Part shown: piece by piece, positions 1 through 7,924 of the stretch
Layout: each line of letters starts with the position of its first letter
Numbering within the stretch: position 1 is the stretch's first letter
NCBI GenBank assembly: GCA_934365195.1
Contig: CAKRNA010000001.1
Coordinates: 270,300 to 334,299, forward strand
DNA: 64,000 nucleotides
Source: an uncultured Clostridia bacterium
GTDB lineage: Bacteria > Bacillota > Clostridia > Christensenellales > CAAEEZ01
Reading direction: 5' to 3'
Position numbers and translations under genes: made by a program
The notes under the pieces: model-generated
Database searches by the model: none
What the model was told of the DNA's origin: nothing
Seen by the model: only the letters and a program-made list of their open reading frames with translations

Positions 1-1232
1 CCTTTTCTTTTTTCCTTTTCAGCATCTCTTTCCTCTGCTAGCAATTCCACCGCTAGATTGTATTTTGTACTCATCATTTTATCGATAAAATTGAACTCGT
101 AATTTTGTTTATCTATTATCAAAAATATTTGTACGCCCACCGTGAACGGAATACTTTCCGCTTTGTCTATCTTGTAGGTAAGCACTTTCCCGCTGTCCGC
201 CGTAAAGGTTATGGCTTTTTTGTCCATAACAAGCGTGCCTTCGCCGATAGGGTCGTACTTTGCCCTTTTCTCGTTAGCAATTTCGCACATTACACGGCTT
301 TCCAACTTGAAGTCGTCCTTTTCCAGTTCTTTTTTAAGGCTTTCCTTCTCGAAGTCGTACCAAGTATCTATCCTGTCAAACTTAAAGTCCTCGCTTTCCG
401 ACGTGATTTTGCCGTTATGGTTGTACTTTGCCGTAAAGCCACACTTACTGCAAGTGATATTGCTATCCTTTGTGCTCATACAAAATTCTTCGTTACATAT
501 CGGGCACTTATACAATATTTTTTCCAGCCCCTCTGCAAAATGCAAGCCCCTAAACTCGTAGTTATTTTCGATTTGGTACAAGTTTTCGTTATAGGCAAGT
601 TCCTTTTCCACCACTTGTTGCAACTCGTCAGTCGACATTTTGTCTATTTGCTCTTCATCTAATATTAGTTTTGAAGTAAGTTCCACCCTACCGTCTCTAA
701 GGTGAGTTGCCCACGACGGTTTAACCGCCCAGTTGCCTTTGCTTAGTATGGTTACAACGGGCACTTTAAATAGTTTCACAAGTTTTCCCGTAGCCTTTGG
801 GATATGGTTCGTCACGCCGCAAGTAGACACTTTGCCCTCGGGATAAAGCACCACGTTATACCCTTGCTTTAATGCGTCCCTCATTTCGATAATGCTTTTT
901 ACGTCGGCGCAAAACTGGTCACGCAGAATATGTGGGGCTTTATTAACCACCCAGTTAAACGGCTTTTTGAACATAGAGCGCCTAGTGGTGACAAACACCG
1001 CTTTTTTGGGGAAAATCACAGCGCCTGCAAGTATAAAATCGAACACCGAGCCGTGATTACAAAAAATTAGACAAGGCCTATCTAAAGACTGCAAAGCCTC
1101 TTTATCGATAACAGGTCTGTACCTTCTTTTAAACTTAATAACTAACGCCCTATACAACGTGTTGTAATAGCCAAAATGATATTTTTTAGTTTTTTTCTTT
1201 TCGTCCATAATGTCTTGTAGCAAAAATGCCAT
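1..1232 (-). CDS. Lysophospholipid acyltransferase (PlsC-like) with C-terminal zinc ribbon, 3' end outside window
   Basis: The reading frame is open from an ATG at 1232 to the left edge (about 410 codons), so the C-terminus is missing. The acyltransferase signature is clear: NHGSVFD near residues 59-65 is the HX4D motif and YPEGKVST is the glycerol-phosphate-binding PEG motif. After the catalytic domain comes a zinc ribbon (CPIC, then CSKCG about 20 residues later) and a beta-rich tail of unknown function. Family members move an acyl chain onto lysophosphatidate at the membrane; the substrate here is not known. A GGAGG lies only 2 nt before the ATG, so a TTG three codons further in is an alternative start. 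It diverges from apgM. Confidence 0.8.
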   Translation of the reverse strand, partial: MAFLLQDIMDEKKKTKKYHFGYYNTLYRALVIKFKRRYRPVIDKEALQSLDRPCLIFCNHGSVFDFILAGAVIFPKKAVFVTTRRSMFKKPFNWVVNKAPHILRDQFCADVKSIIEMRDALKQGYNVVLYPEGKVSTCGVTNHIPKATGKLVKLFKVPVVTILSKGNWAVKPSWATHLRDGRVELTSKLILDEEQIDKMSTDELQQVVEKELAYNENLYQIENNYEFRGLHFAEGLEKILYKCPICNEEFCMSTKDSNITCSKCGFTAKYNHNGKITSESEDFKFDRIDTWYDFEKESLKKELEKDDFKLESRVMCEIANEKRAKYDPIGEGTLVMDKKAITFTADSGKVLTYKIDKAESIPFTVGVQIFLIIDKQNYEFNFIDKMMSTKYNLAVELLAEERDAEKEKRK

Positions 1233-1290
1233 TACCTCCGTATTCTATAATTATACTCTATTATTTCTTTTTATACAATACTTTTTTTTA

Positions 1291-1319
1291 TTGACATTTT
1301 TTTAAGTTGATACTACCAT
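1291..1319 (+). promoter_or_regulatory. Promoter of apgM
   Basis: TTGACA at 1291-1296, a 17-nt spacer and TACCAT at 1314-1319 precede the AAGGAG ribosome binding site and ATG at 1338. The -35 is consensus and the -10 matches 4 of 6 positions. Confidence 0.5.
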
Positions 1320-1337
1320 AATATTAAGGAGTTATAT

Positions 1338-2549
1338 ATGAAATACGCATTGATTTTGGGCGACGGCATGGCAGATAGGCCACTTAGTTCGCTAGGCAAT
1401 AAAACACCGCTTGAAGTAAGCAACAAACCATATATGGATATGCTTGCAAAAACCTCGCTTATGGGCATGGTTAAAACTATTCCCGACGGGTTTAAGCCGG
1501 CAAGCGACACCGCTAACCTTTCCGTTCTTGGCTATGCGCCGGAAAAATACTACACCGGGCGTTCTCCACTTGAAGCAGTAAGCCTTGGAATTAAAATGGC
1601 AGACGACGATATTGCTATTCGTTGCAACCTAGTTACCCTAAGCGGAGAGGATAATTACTCTAATAAAACTATGGTTGATTACAGCGCAGGCGAAATATCC
1701 ACCGAAGAAGCGGACGAACTAATTAGGTACGTAGAGGCTAATCTTGGCACAGAAAACTTCCATTTTTACCCGGGAATCAGTTACAGGCATTGCCTAATAG
1801 TAAAACACACCACGACGGGCACGGACTTTACGCCTCCGCACGATATATCGGGAAAAGTAGTAACGGATTACTTACCAAAAGAAAAAGACGCCGATTTTTA
1901 CAAGGCGCTACAAATAAGGTCGTACGAACTACTAAAAGACCACCCTATCAACCTAAAAAGAGTAAGCGAGGGCAAAAACCCTGCAAATTCAATTTGGCTA
2001 TGGGGCGAGGGCACTAAACCTATGCTTGACAACTTCGAGGAGAAGTTCGGTAAAAAGGGCGCTATGGTTTGCGCTGTGGATTTACTAAAAGGAATAGCAA
2101 TTTCCGCAGGGCTTAAACTTTACGAAGTAGAGGGCGCAACAGGTGGCGTTGTAACCAACTTTTTGGGTAAAGGCGAGACGGCTTTAAAGGCGCTAACGGA
2201 GGGAAACGATTTTGTGTACGTGCACGTTGAAGCACCTGACGAAAGCGGTCATCAAGGCAATATCAAGGCAAAAATAAACGCAATAGAGCAAATTGACCAA
2301 AATATCGTGGGCACTCTGTTTAACGGGCTAACGAAACTAAAAGAGGATTTTGCTATTATGGTTCTACCCGACCACCCTACGCCTATCGAAACCAGAACGC
2401 ACGCAAAAGAACCCGTTCCGTTTATGATTTACTCCAGTAGGGAGAACCTTGGCTCTAACGATAGTTACAGCGAAAAGGACGCTGAAAAAACAAAACTGTT
2501 TGTTCCCGTCGGTAGCGAACTAATAAAAGAGTTTTTCAACGTTAAATAG
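1338..2549 (+). CDS. apgM: Cofactor-independent phosphoglycerate mutase, archaeal-type (aPGAM/COG3635)
   Basis: The 403-residue protein belongs to the alkaline-phosphatase-fold aPGAM family, which interconverts 3- and 2-phosphoglycerate in glycolysis. Visible metal and active-site motifs are GDGMAD at 8-13, the serine-containing ASDTAN at 55-60, DESGHQG at 301-307 and PDHPTP at 344-349. The length is normal for the family. Some homologues in bacteria are annotated as homoserine kinases of the same fold, and the sequence alone does not exclude that role. It stands alone between its own promoter and a terminator, upstream of but separate from the folate operon. Confidence 0.85.
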   Translation: MKYALILGDGMADRPLSSLGNKTPLEVSNKPYMDMLAKTSLMGMVKTIPDGFKPASDTANLSVLGYAPEKYYTGRSPLEAVSLGIKMADDDIAIRCNLVTLSGEDNYSNKTMVDYSAGEISTEEADELIRYVEANLGTENFHFYPGISYRHCLIVKHTTTGTDFTPPHDISGKVVTDYLPKEKDADFYKALQIRSYELLKDHPINLKRVSEGKNPANSIWLWGEGTKPMLDNFEEKFGKKGAMVCAVDLLKGIAISAGLKLYEVEGATGGVVTNFLGKGETALKALTEGNDFVYVHVEAPDESGHQGNIKAKINAIEQIDQNIVGTLFNGLTKLKEDFAIMVLPDHPTPIETRTHAKEPVPFMIYSSRENLGSNDSYSEKDAEKTKLFVPVGSELIKEFFNVK

Positions 2550-2595
2550 GCGTTACAAACTAAAAGAAAAGCAAATTTTACCAAAAATTCAAGTT

Positions 2596-2627
2596 AGAGG
2601 AATACTTTTGTTATTCCTCTTTTTTTA
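2596..2627 (+). terminator. Intrinsic terminator after apgM
   Basis: AGAGGAATA and TATTCCTCT form a 9-bp stem with a 7-nt loop, followed by a run of T. It separates apgM from the riboswitch-controlled folate operon. Confidence 0.85.
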
Positions 2628-2689
2628 CACAAAAACCTTTGCTCTTTACCTTAAAAGGTAGTATAATTAGGGTAATTTAATATAATTCA

Positions 2690-2823
2690 TTTGGAAGATT
2701 AGATTATTGTGCGTCAAGTATCAGTAGGACGTGGGGTGCCTCTGGGCGAAAAACATTTGTTTGCGGTACAATATTCGCTCCAACTTCTTCTCTTAAAGCG
2801 AGACCTTCCAAATTGTTGGGAGG
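2690..2823 (+). promoter_or_regulatory. Tetrahydrofolate (THF) riboswitch controlling translation of folC
   Basis: The leader of the folate operon carries THF-aptamer landmarks: GGA(A)GATTAGAT at the 5' side, GCGTCAAGT, GCGGT before the 3' side of P2, and TCGCTCC closing P1. P2 can form between ATTGTGC and GTACAAT. The expression platform is readable. TTTGGAAG (2690-2697) is perfectly complementary to CTTCCAAA (2805-2812). CCTTCCAA (2804-2811) can instead pair with TTGGGAGG (2816-2823), the folC ribosome binding site. Folate binding would hold TTGGA in P1 with TCCAA (2779-2783) and free CCTTCCAA to hide the binding site. The class is assigned from memory of the consensus; the helices are seen directly. 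Confidence 0.82.
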
Positions 2824-2827
2824 GCTT

Positions 2828-4096
2828 ATGTTTGACTTTCAAACCGCCGTATCCTTTATAAATAATCTTAAAGTTAAAGGTAGCGATTTTACCTTGCGAC
2901 CTATCAAAAGATTATTAAAGGTTATGGGCAATCCACAAGACCAAATTAAAATAATACACGTAGCAGGTACGAACGGAAAGGGTTCGGTTACCGCCTATTT
3001 ATCCGCCGCTCTTAGCGAAAAATATAAGGTGGGCGTTTTTAATTCCCCCGCCGTTTATGACTACACCGAAATAATCAAACTTAATAACGAAAATATTAGC
3101 AAGGACTTGTTTTTAAAATATTTTAACCAAATTTACCCTTACCTACAATATATGGAAAAAATCGAGGCAGGCTTAACTTCTTTTATGGTGGAGACTGCCC
3201 TATTTTATTACGTAATGGCAAAAGAAAAGGTAGACCTAGCAATAGTTGAATGTGGGCTTGGCGGAAAAAACGACGCTACCAACGTGGAAAAAACTAATCT
3301 AGTTTCGGTGATTACTGCAATAGGACTTGACCACACCTCAATTCTTGGCAATACCATAGAGGAAATAAGCCTAAACAAACTGGGGATAGTAAGACCAAAA
3401 ACCACGATTGTCACCACCGATAAAAACCAAAACATACAAGCGTTTTATCACGTGGCGGAGCAAGAACGCTGCAATTTAGTGTTTGCTAACAAGGGAAAAG
3501 GCAAAACGCATGGGCTAACGAGAACTATCGACTGCGGCGAAGTTTACCACACGAAAATGCTTGGAAATTATCAGGACGTAAACCTACCTATATCACTTAG
3601 CGTGCTAAACGTTTTGTCCGATTTAGGCTACAATCTCCCCGCAAATTTAGTAAAAAGTGGCATTAGCAAGGCAAAACTAAGCGGAAGATTTGAAATAATA
3701 AACACCAACCCTACTATCATTTTGGACGGCGCACACAATCCGCACGCAACACAGTATCTAACTGAATTTTTGATAAATAACCACAGTAGTTACGATATCA
3801 GGCTGGTGGTTGGAATTTTTAAGGATAAGGACTACACGGCGATTGTAAAAAACACCGTAACCTACGCAAACGAAGTGATTACTTTCGACTGGGATAACCC
3901 GAGAAGTCTAAGCGGAAAGGACCTACTTGAAGTAGTTAAAAAATACAACGAAAACGTAACGTACGTAAAAACCACGAAAGAGGCGCTTGAAAAGGCGGTA
4001 GAAAACGCAAAACCTAACACGATAGTAATAATTTTCGGTTCGCTATCTCACCTAAGTGAATTTAAAAAGATAGCGGGAGGCACTTATGATAGATAA
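2828..4096 (+). CDS. folC: Bifunctional dihydrofolate synthase / folylpolyglutamate synthase
   Basis: FolC ligates glutamate to dihydropteroate and adds further glutamates to folates in the cytoplasm, using ATP. The Mur-ligase-type P-loop GTNGKGSVTAY is near residue 45, followed by the central domain with ECGLGG, and the C-terminal domain carries LDGAHNPHA. I chose the ATG at 2828 (422 aa) because GGGAGG lies just before it; a TTG at 2813 is inside the regulatory hairpin. It is the first gene of the folate operon and overlaps folE by 11 nt, which suggests translational coupling and shared riboswitch control. Confidence 0.92.
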   Translation: MFDFQTAVSFINNLKVKGSDFTLRPIKRLLKVMGNPQDQIKIIHVAGTNGKGSVTAYLSAALSEKYKVGVFNSPAVYDYTEIIKLNNENISKDLFLKYFNQIYPYLQYMEKIEAGLTSFMVETALFYYVMAKEKVDLAIVECGLGGKNDATNVEKTNLVSVITAIGLDHTSILGNTIEEISLNKLGIVRPKTTIVTTDKNQNIQAFYHVAEQERCNLVFANKGKGKTHGLTRTIDCGEVYHTKMLGNYQDVNLPISLSVLNVLSDLGYNLPANLVKSGISKAKLSGRFEIINTNPTIILDGAHNPHATQYLTEFLINNHSSYDIRLVVGIFKDKDYTAIVKNTVTYANEVITFDWDNPRSLSGKDLLEVVKKYNENVTYVKTTKEALEKAVENAKPNTIVIIFGSLSHLSEFKKIAGGTYDR

Positions 4097-4640
4097 ACAA
4101 AAAATTGAAAAAGCCGTTACAATGATTTTGGAGGCAATCGGCGAGGACACTTCTAGGGAGGGGCTAATCGACACCCCAAAAAGAGTCGCTAGCGCCATTG
4201 AGGAACTAACCGCAGGCTACAACGAAGACGCAAAAACGCACCTAAGCAAAGTTTTCAACGTGAAAAGCGGCGATATGGTAGTGGAAAAAGATATTGTTTT
4301 CTCCTCTACTTGCGAGCACCACTTAATGCCGTTTTTTGGAAAAGTTGCCGTTGCTTACGTTCCGAAAGACAAGGTTGTAGGGCTATCAAAACTAGCAAGA
4401 ACGGTGGAAACTTACGCTAAAAGGCTGCAATTACAGGAGCAACTATGCTCTCAAATTGCCCAAGCCGTTTACGAAAACCTAGATGCGCTTGGCGTAATGG
4501 TAGTTATCGAGGCGGAGCATACTTGTATGACCGCAAGAGGCGTAAAGAAGATGGGCTCTATCACCGTATCCACCTCTGCACTAGGTGTTTTTGAGGGTAA
4601 CGACACTTTGCAAAACAAAGTGCTAAATATGATTAAATAG
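4086..4640 (+). CDS. folE: GTP cyclohydrolase I
   Basis: This 184-residue enzyme converts GTP to 7,8-dihydroneopterin triphosphate, the first committed step of pterin synthesis. The zinc ligands are Cys76 and His79 in CEHHLMPF and Cys147 in HTCMTARG, so it is the zinc-dependent FolE type and not FolE2. The GSITV segment near the C-terminus is also typical. It overlaps folC by 11 nt and is followed after 1 nt by the HD-domain gene, so the five folate genes form one transcription unit. Confidence 0.95.
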   Translation: MIDKQKIEKAVTMILEAIGEDTSREGLIDTPKRVASAIEELTAGYNEDAKTHLSKVFNVKSGDMVVEKDIVFSSTCEHHLMPFFGKVAVAYVPKDKVVGLSKLARTVETYAKRLQLQEQLCSQIAQAVYENLDALGVMVVIEAEHTCMTARGVKKMGSITVSTSALGVFEGNDTLQNKVLNMIK

Positions 4641-4641
4641 T

Positions 4642-5109
4642 ATGAAAACCGAGTTAATCTTGCAAAATGACACGTTTAAGTCCTATTTGCGTCAACTTGA
4701 AGAAATAGAAAAGGACAGAAAATTCTGCCGCCACGACCTATACCATTTTGTCGAAACGGCAAGAATTATGCTACTACTTAACGAAAAAACCCACGTTGCA
4801 GAGCACGAAGTAATCGTTGCAACCGCCCTACTACACGACCTAGGCAGGCTAGACGAATACAACGGCGGGCTTAGTCACGAACAAGCAGGCGTAATAGTCG
4901 CTAAGAAAATTTTACTTGAATGCGGGTTTGAAAAAAATAATATTTTACAAATAATTAAAGCAATCTCTATGCATAGGCAACGCTCCTCAGACGATCTGTC
5001 CGACCTACTTTACGTTGCCGACAAAAAAAGTAGGCAATGCTACAAGTGTAAAGCCTACGAGGAATGCTACTGGCAAAATCAACTAAAAAACAAGGAGTAC
5101 TACAAATGA
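4642..5109 (+). CDS. HD-domain hydrolase of the folate operon
   Basis: The 155-residue protein has an HD phosphohydrolase core: His31, His65-Asp66 (LLHDLGR), His111 and Asp127 (LLYVADK). A short C-terminal cluster with Cys133, Cys136 and Cys142 may bind metal. It sits between folE and folP, overlapping folP by 4 nt (ATGA). The operon has no recognisable dihydroneopterin-triphosphate pyrophosphatase, so this protein is a reasonable candidate for removing phosphate from dihydroneopterin triphosphate. That role is an inference from position. The HD superfamily assignment is firm. Confidence 0.8.
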   Translation: MKTELILQNDTFKSYLRQLEEIEKDRKFCRHDLYHFVETARIMLLLNEKTHVAEHEVIVATALLHDLGRLDEYNGGLSHEQAGVIVAKKILLECGFEKNNILQIIKAISMHRQRSSDDLSDLLYVADKKSRQCYKCKAYEECYWQNQLKNKEYYK

Positions 5110-5927
5110 TAATAGGCAACAAAGACTTTGACCTACAAAATAAAGCGCCGTATATTATGGGCATACTTAACGTTACGCCCGATTCTTTTTCGGACGGCGG
5201 CGAGCACTACAACCTTGACGACGCTCTATTTTGCTGCGAACAAATGATAAAAGAGGGGGCAGACATTATCGATATCGGCGGGGAATCCACAAGGCCTAAC
5301 CACGTGAAAATATCGGCAGAGGAAGAAATTGACCGTGTTTACAAGGTGATTGAAAAGGTAAGAGAAAACTTCGACACCGTTATCTCGCTAGACACCTACA
5401 AGCCCGAAGTAGCAAAGGCTTTTAAGGGCAAAATCGATATTATTAACGATATTTGGGGGCTAAAATACGACGAAAGCATGGCGGACGTTGTAAAAGATTT
5501 TGGCGTAACCTATATCCTAATGCACAACAGAAAATCGCCCGACTACACCAATTTTTTACAAGACGTCGTCAGCGATATAAAAGAAAGTTTGGAAATAGCA
5601 GACAAGCACGGAATTAGTAGAGATAAAATAATAGTAGACGCAGGCATCGGCTTTCAAAAAGATTACGAGCAAAACCTACTGCTACTAAACAACCTAGAAA
5701 TACTTAATCGGTTCGGCTTGCCGCAAATGGTAGCAACCAGCCGTAAGTCCGTACTAGGCTTAACCTTAGACGTTCCGCCTCACGACCGTGACCTTGCAAC
5801 TGCAATCACCACCACCCTAGGCATATTAAAGGGCGCAAAATTTATCCGTGTGCACAACGTTAAAGCAAACTTAGAGGCAATCAAAATAACCAACTCTATT
5901 TTGGAAGGTAAAAAATGGACGAAATAA
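5106..5927 (+). CDS. folP: Dihydropteroate synthase
   Basis: FolP condenses hydroxymethyl-dihydropterin pyrophosphate with p-aminobenzoate. The family signatures are present: ILNVTPDSFSDGG at residues 20-32, DIIDIGGESTRP, and IINDIWG. The start is the ATG at 5106 (273 aa), 4 nt inside the preceding HD gene and preceded by AAGGAG; an upstream in-frame start at 5064 would run through the neighbour and lacks a binding site. The gene overlaps folBK by 13 nt. Confidence 0.95.
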   Translation: MIIGNKDFDLQNKAPYIMGILNVTPDSFSDGGEHYNLDDALFCCEQMIKEGADIIDIGGESTRPNHVKISAEEEIDRVYKVIEKVRENFDTVISLDTYKPEVAKAFKGKIDIINDIWGLKYDESMADVVKDFGVTYILMHNRKSPDYTNFLQDVVSDIKESLEIADKHGISRDKIIVDAGIGFQKDYEQNLLLLNNLEILNRFGLPQMVATSRKSVLGLTLDVPPHDRDLATAITTTLGILKGAKFIRVHNVKANLEAIKITNSILEGKKWTK

Positions 5928-6715
5928 CTATTGAAAAATTAGAAATATTCGCAAATCACGGCGTTTACGACTTCGAAAAAAAGGAAGGGCAAACGTTTTT
6001 TATCGACGTAACTTTCACGGTAAACGAGCCTTCCTTAGACGACATTACCGCTACGGTTGACTACGGCTCTGTTTCAAAAGAGGTGTACGATTTTGTAACG
6101 AAAAACAACTACGACATTATCGAAAAACTTGCAGGCGACCTTGCTAGCGACCTACTAACCAAGTTTAATATACACAGCGTAGAGGTTACGGTGAACAAGC
6201 CCAATGCCCCTATCCCGCTGAAATTTGAAAACGTGAAAGCCATCGTAAAAAAGGCTTGGGTAAGGTCGTATATAGCGTTTGGGAGCAACCTAGGAAACAG
6301 AGAAGAGTACATAAAAAATGCAATCAAAACCACCGAAAACTGCCCTGAAATTAGGCTTAAAAGGGTGTCGAGGATTATCGAAACCGAGCCGTACGGCGTA
6401 ACCGACCAACCGAATTTTCTTAACGGCGTAATGGAAATAGACACCATTTTCACCAAGCAAGAACTACTTGCTTTTTGCAAAAACCTAGAAAAAGAGGCAG
6501 GACGAGTAACCACTCGCAGATGGGGAGAAAGAACTTTTGATGCGGACGTAATTTTCTTTGGCGACGAGGTTTATTACAGCGACAGCCTTGTAATTCCGCA
6601 CCCCGAAATGCACCTAAGACGCTTCGTTTTAGAGCCGCTTTGTGAACTTTGCCCGCACTTTATTCACCCCGTTAAAAAAGAAAGCGTGAAAGAATTATTG
6701 CAAAAATTGTCTTAG
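5915..6715 (+). CDS. folBK: Fused dihydroneopterin aldolase / hydroxymethyl-dihydropterin pyrophosphokinase
   Basis: The 266-residue protein joins two consecutive folate enzymes. Residues 1-115 are dihydroneopterin aldolase (NHGVYDFEKKEGQ, and NKPNAP with the likely catalytic Lys95). Residues 117-266 are HPPK, starting at YIAFGSNLGNR and containing RWGERTFDADVIF with the two magnesium-binding aspartates Asp209 and Asp211. The fusion would pass hydroxymethyl-dihydropterin directly between the two active sites and on to FolP. It closes the operon. No dihydrofolate reductase gene is seen here. Confidence 0.93.
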   Translation: MDEITIEKLEIFANHGVYDFEKKEGQTFFIDVTFTVNEPSLDDITATVDYGSVSKEVYDFVTKNNYDIIEKLAGDLASDLLTKFNIHSVEVTVNKPNAPIPLKFENVKAIVKKAWVRSYIAFGSNLGNREEYIKNAIKTTENCPEIRLKRVSRIIETEPYGVTDQPNFLNGVMEIDTIFTKQELLAFCKNLEKEAGRVTTRRWGERTFDADVIFFGDEVYYSDSLVIPHPEMHLRRFVLEPLCELCPHFIHPVKKESVKELLQKLS

Positions 6716-6737
6716 CCATTATTTGAAGTGGTATAAT
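6707..6737 (+). promoter_or_regulatory. Possible promoter of the P1 peptidase gene
   Basis: TATAAT at 6732-6737 is a perfect -10, but the best -35 (TTGTCT at 6707-6712) is weak and 19 nt away. AGAGG lies before the ATG at 6755. Confidence 0.4.
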
Positions 6738-6754
6738 AAAAAAAAGAGGTAATT

Positions 6755-7696
6755 ATGTTAGATTATTTTAAAATAGGTCATTACACAGACGAGGAAAACG
6801 GCACAGGAGTAACCGTAATACTGCCAAAACCTGACGCCGTTTGTAGTTGCGTGGTGCGTGGATATTCCCCTGCAACAAGGGAAACCGACCTACTTAGCGT
6901 GGATAAAACCGTGCAAAAGGTAAACGCCGTGGTATTATCCGGAGGAAGTGCTTTCGGGCTTGAATCAGACTGCGGAGTCGTGGACTACCTGCGTGAAAAC
7001 AATATCGGCTACGACACCGGAAAATTCAAAGTTCCGATAGTTGTCGGCGCTTCGATTTACGACCTAGAATACAAAAACTTTGCCTACCCCGATAAAGCGG
7101 CGGGCTATTCTGCTTGCAAAAATGCAAAATCAAACAACTTTGACAGCGGAATTATCGGTGGCTCAACGGGTGCAACGATTAGCAAAGCGCTTGGCATAGA
7201 CTTTGCCGTTAAAACTAGGCTGGGCGTTGCAACTTTTAAGTTAAACGATATTGAAATTGCGGTAATCACCGTGGTCAACGCACTCGGCGACGTTGTAAAA
7301 GACGGCGAAATAATCAGCGGCGCAAAACTTGAAAACGGCGAATATGCCGACGTAAAACGCCTGTTTACAATGGGGGCATGCCCTACGAAAAAATCAAACA
7401 CCACCATAGGTTGCATTATAACCAACGCAGACCTAACCAAGCGTGAGTGCCATATCCTTTGTGAACTTGCTCACGACGGCTACGCAAGGGCTTTTTCTCC
7501 GTCGCACACCTTGTTTGACGGCGACGCTATGTTCTGTATGTCGTCCGGCGAAAAGAAGATTGAGTTCAATATGCTGTCGGCAATTATCCCCGACCTTACT
7601 ATGCAATCAATCCATAACAGCGTAATAGACACCACCAACACCGAAAAAAAGGTGAACGGCTTAGTGTTTAAGGCGGTGCAAAAACTATTTAAGTAA
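6755..7696 (+). CDS. P1 family (S58) self-processing peptidase, DmpA-like
   Basis: The 313-residue protein matches the DmpA/P1 aminopeptidase family, N-terminal-nucleophile hydrolases that cut themselves into two subunits. Family blocks include VVLSGGSAFGLE (59-70), IIGGSTGAT (133-141) and NTTIGCIITNA (215-225). In the last block a threonine (216 or 217) is the expected nucleophile and self-cleavage point. The natural substrate is unknown; relatives cut D- or beta-aminoacyl peptides. There is no signal peptide. It has its own likely promoter and is probably not part of the folate operon. Confidence 0.82.
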   Translation: MLDYFKIGHYTDEENGTGVTVILPKPDAVCSCVVRGYSPATRETDLLSVDKTVQKVNAVVLSGGSAFGLESDCGVVDYLRENNIGYDTGKFKVPIVVGASIYDLEYKNFAYPDKAAGYSACKNAKSNNFDSGIIGGSTGATISKALGIDFAVKTRLGVATFKLNDIEIAVITVVNALGDVVKDGEIISGAKLENGEYADVKRLFTMGACPTKKSNTTIGCIITNADLTKRECHILCELAHDGYARAFSPSHTLFDGDAMFCMSSGEKKIEFNMLSAIIPDLTMQSIHNSVIDTTNTEKKVNGLVFKAVQKLFK

Positions 7697-7924
7697 CTTT
7701 ACGTCTACCCCAAAATCCGTTTTAGATTAGCATTTATTGTAAAAGCGGCACTAATAGGCAACGTACTCTCTACTTCTTTTAGCCACCTGTTCGGCTACTA
7801 CGTTATTTACGATTAGAGTGTTACGATTAAAATAAAAAAGTCAGTAAATAAAGGACCTTGCGGTCCTTTTATTTTTTAATAGCCTGTTATGATTTATCAA
7901 ATTACGTGGTTAGGTTTGCCTTTT
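7697..7924. other. Intergenic gap with bidirectional terminator and a possible gene remnant
   Basis: AAAGGACC (7850-7857) and GGTCCTTT (7862-7869) form a terminator hairpin with T-rich flanks on both strands, between convergent genes. Bases 7702-7816 are open on the plus strand for about 38 codons with protein-like composition but no start codon or binding site; this may be a decayed gene end. Confidence 0.6.

Noticed and set aside
105..662. Plus-strand frame of 185 codons
   Set aside because: It runs opposite the acyltransferase gene, has no family resemblance, and reflects codon bias of the true minus-strand gene.
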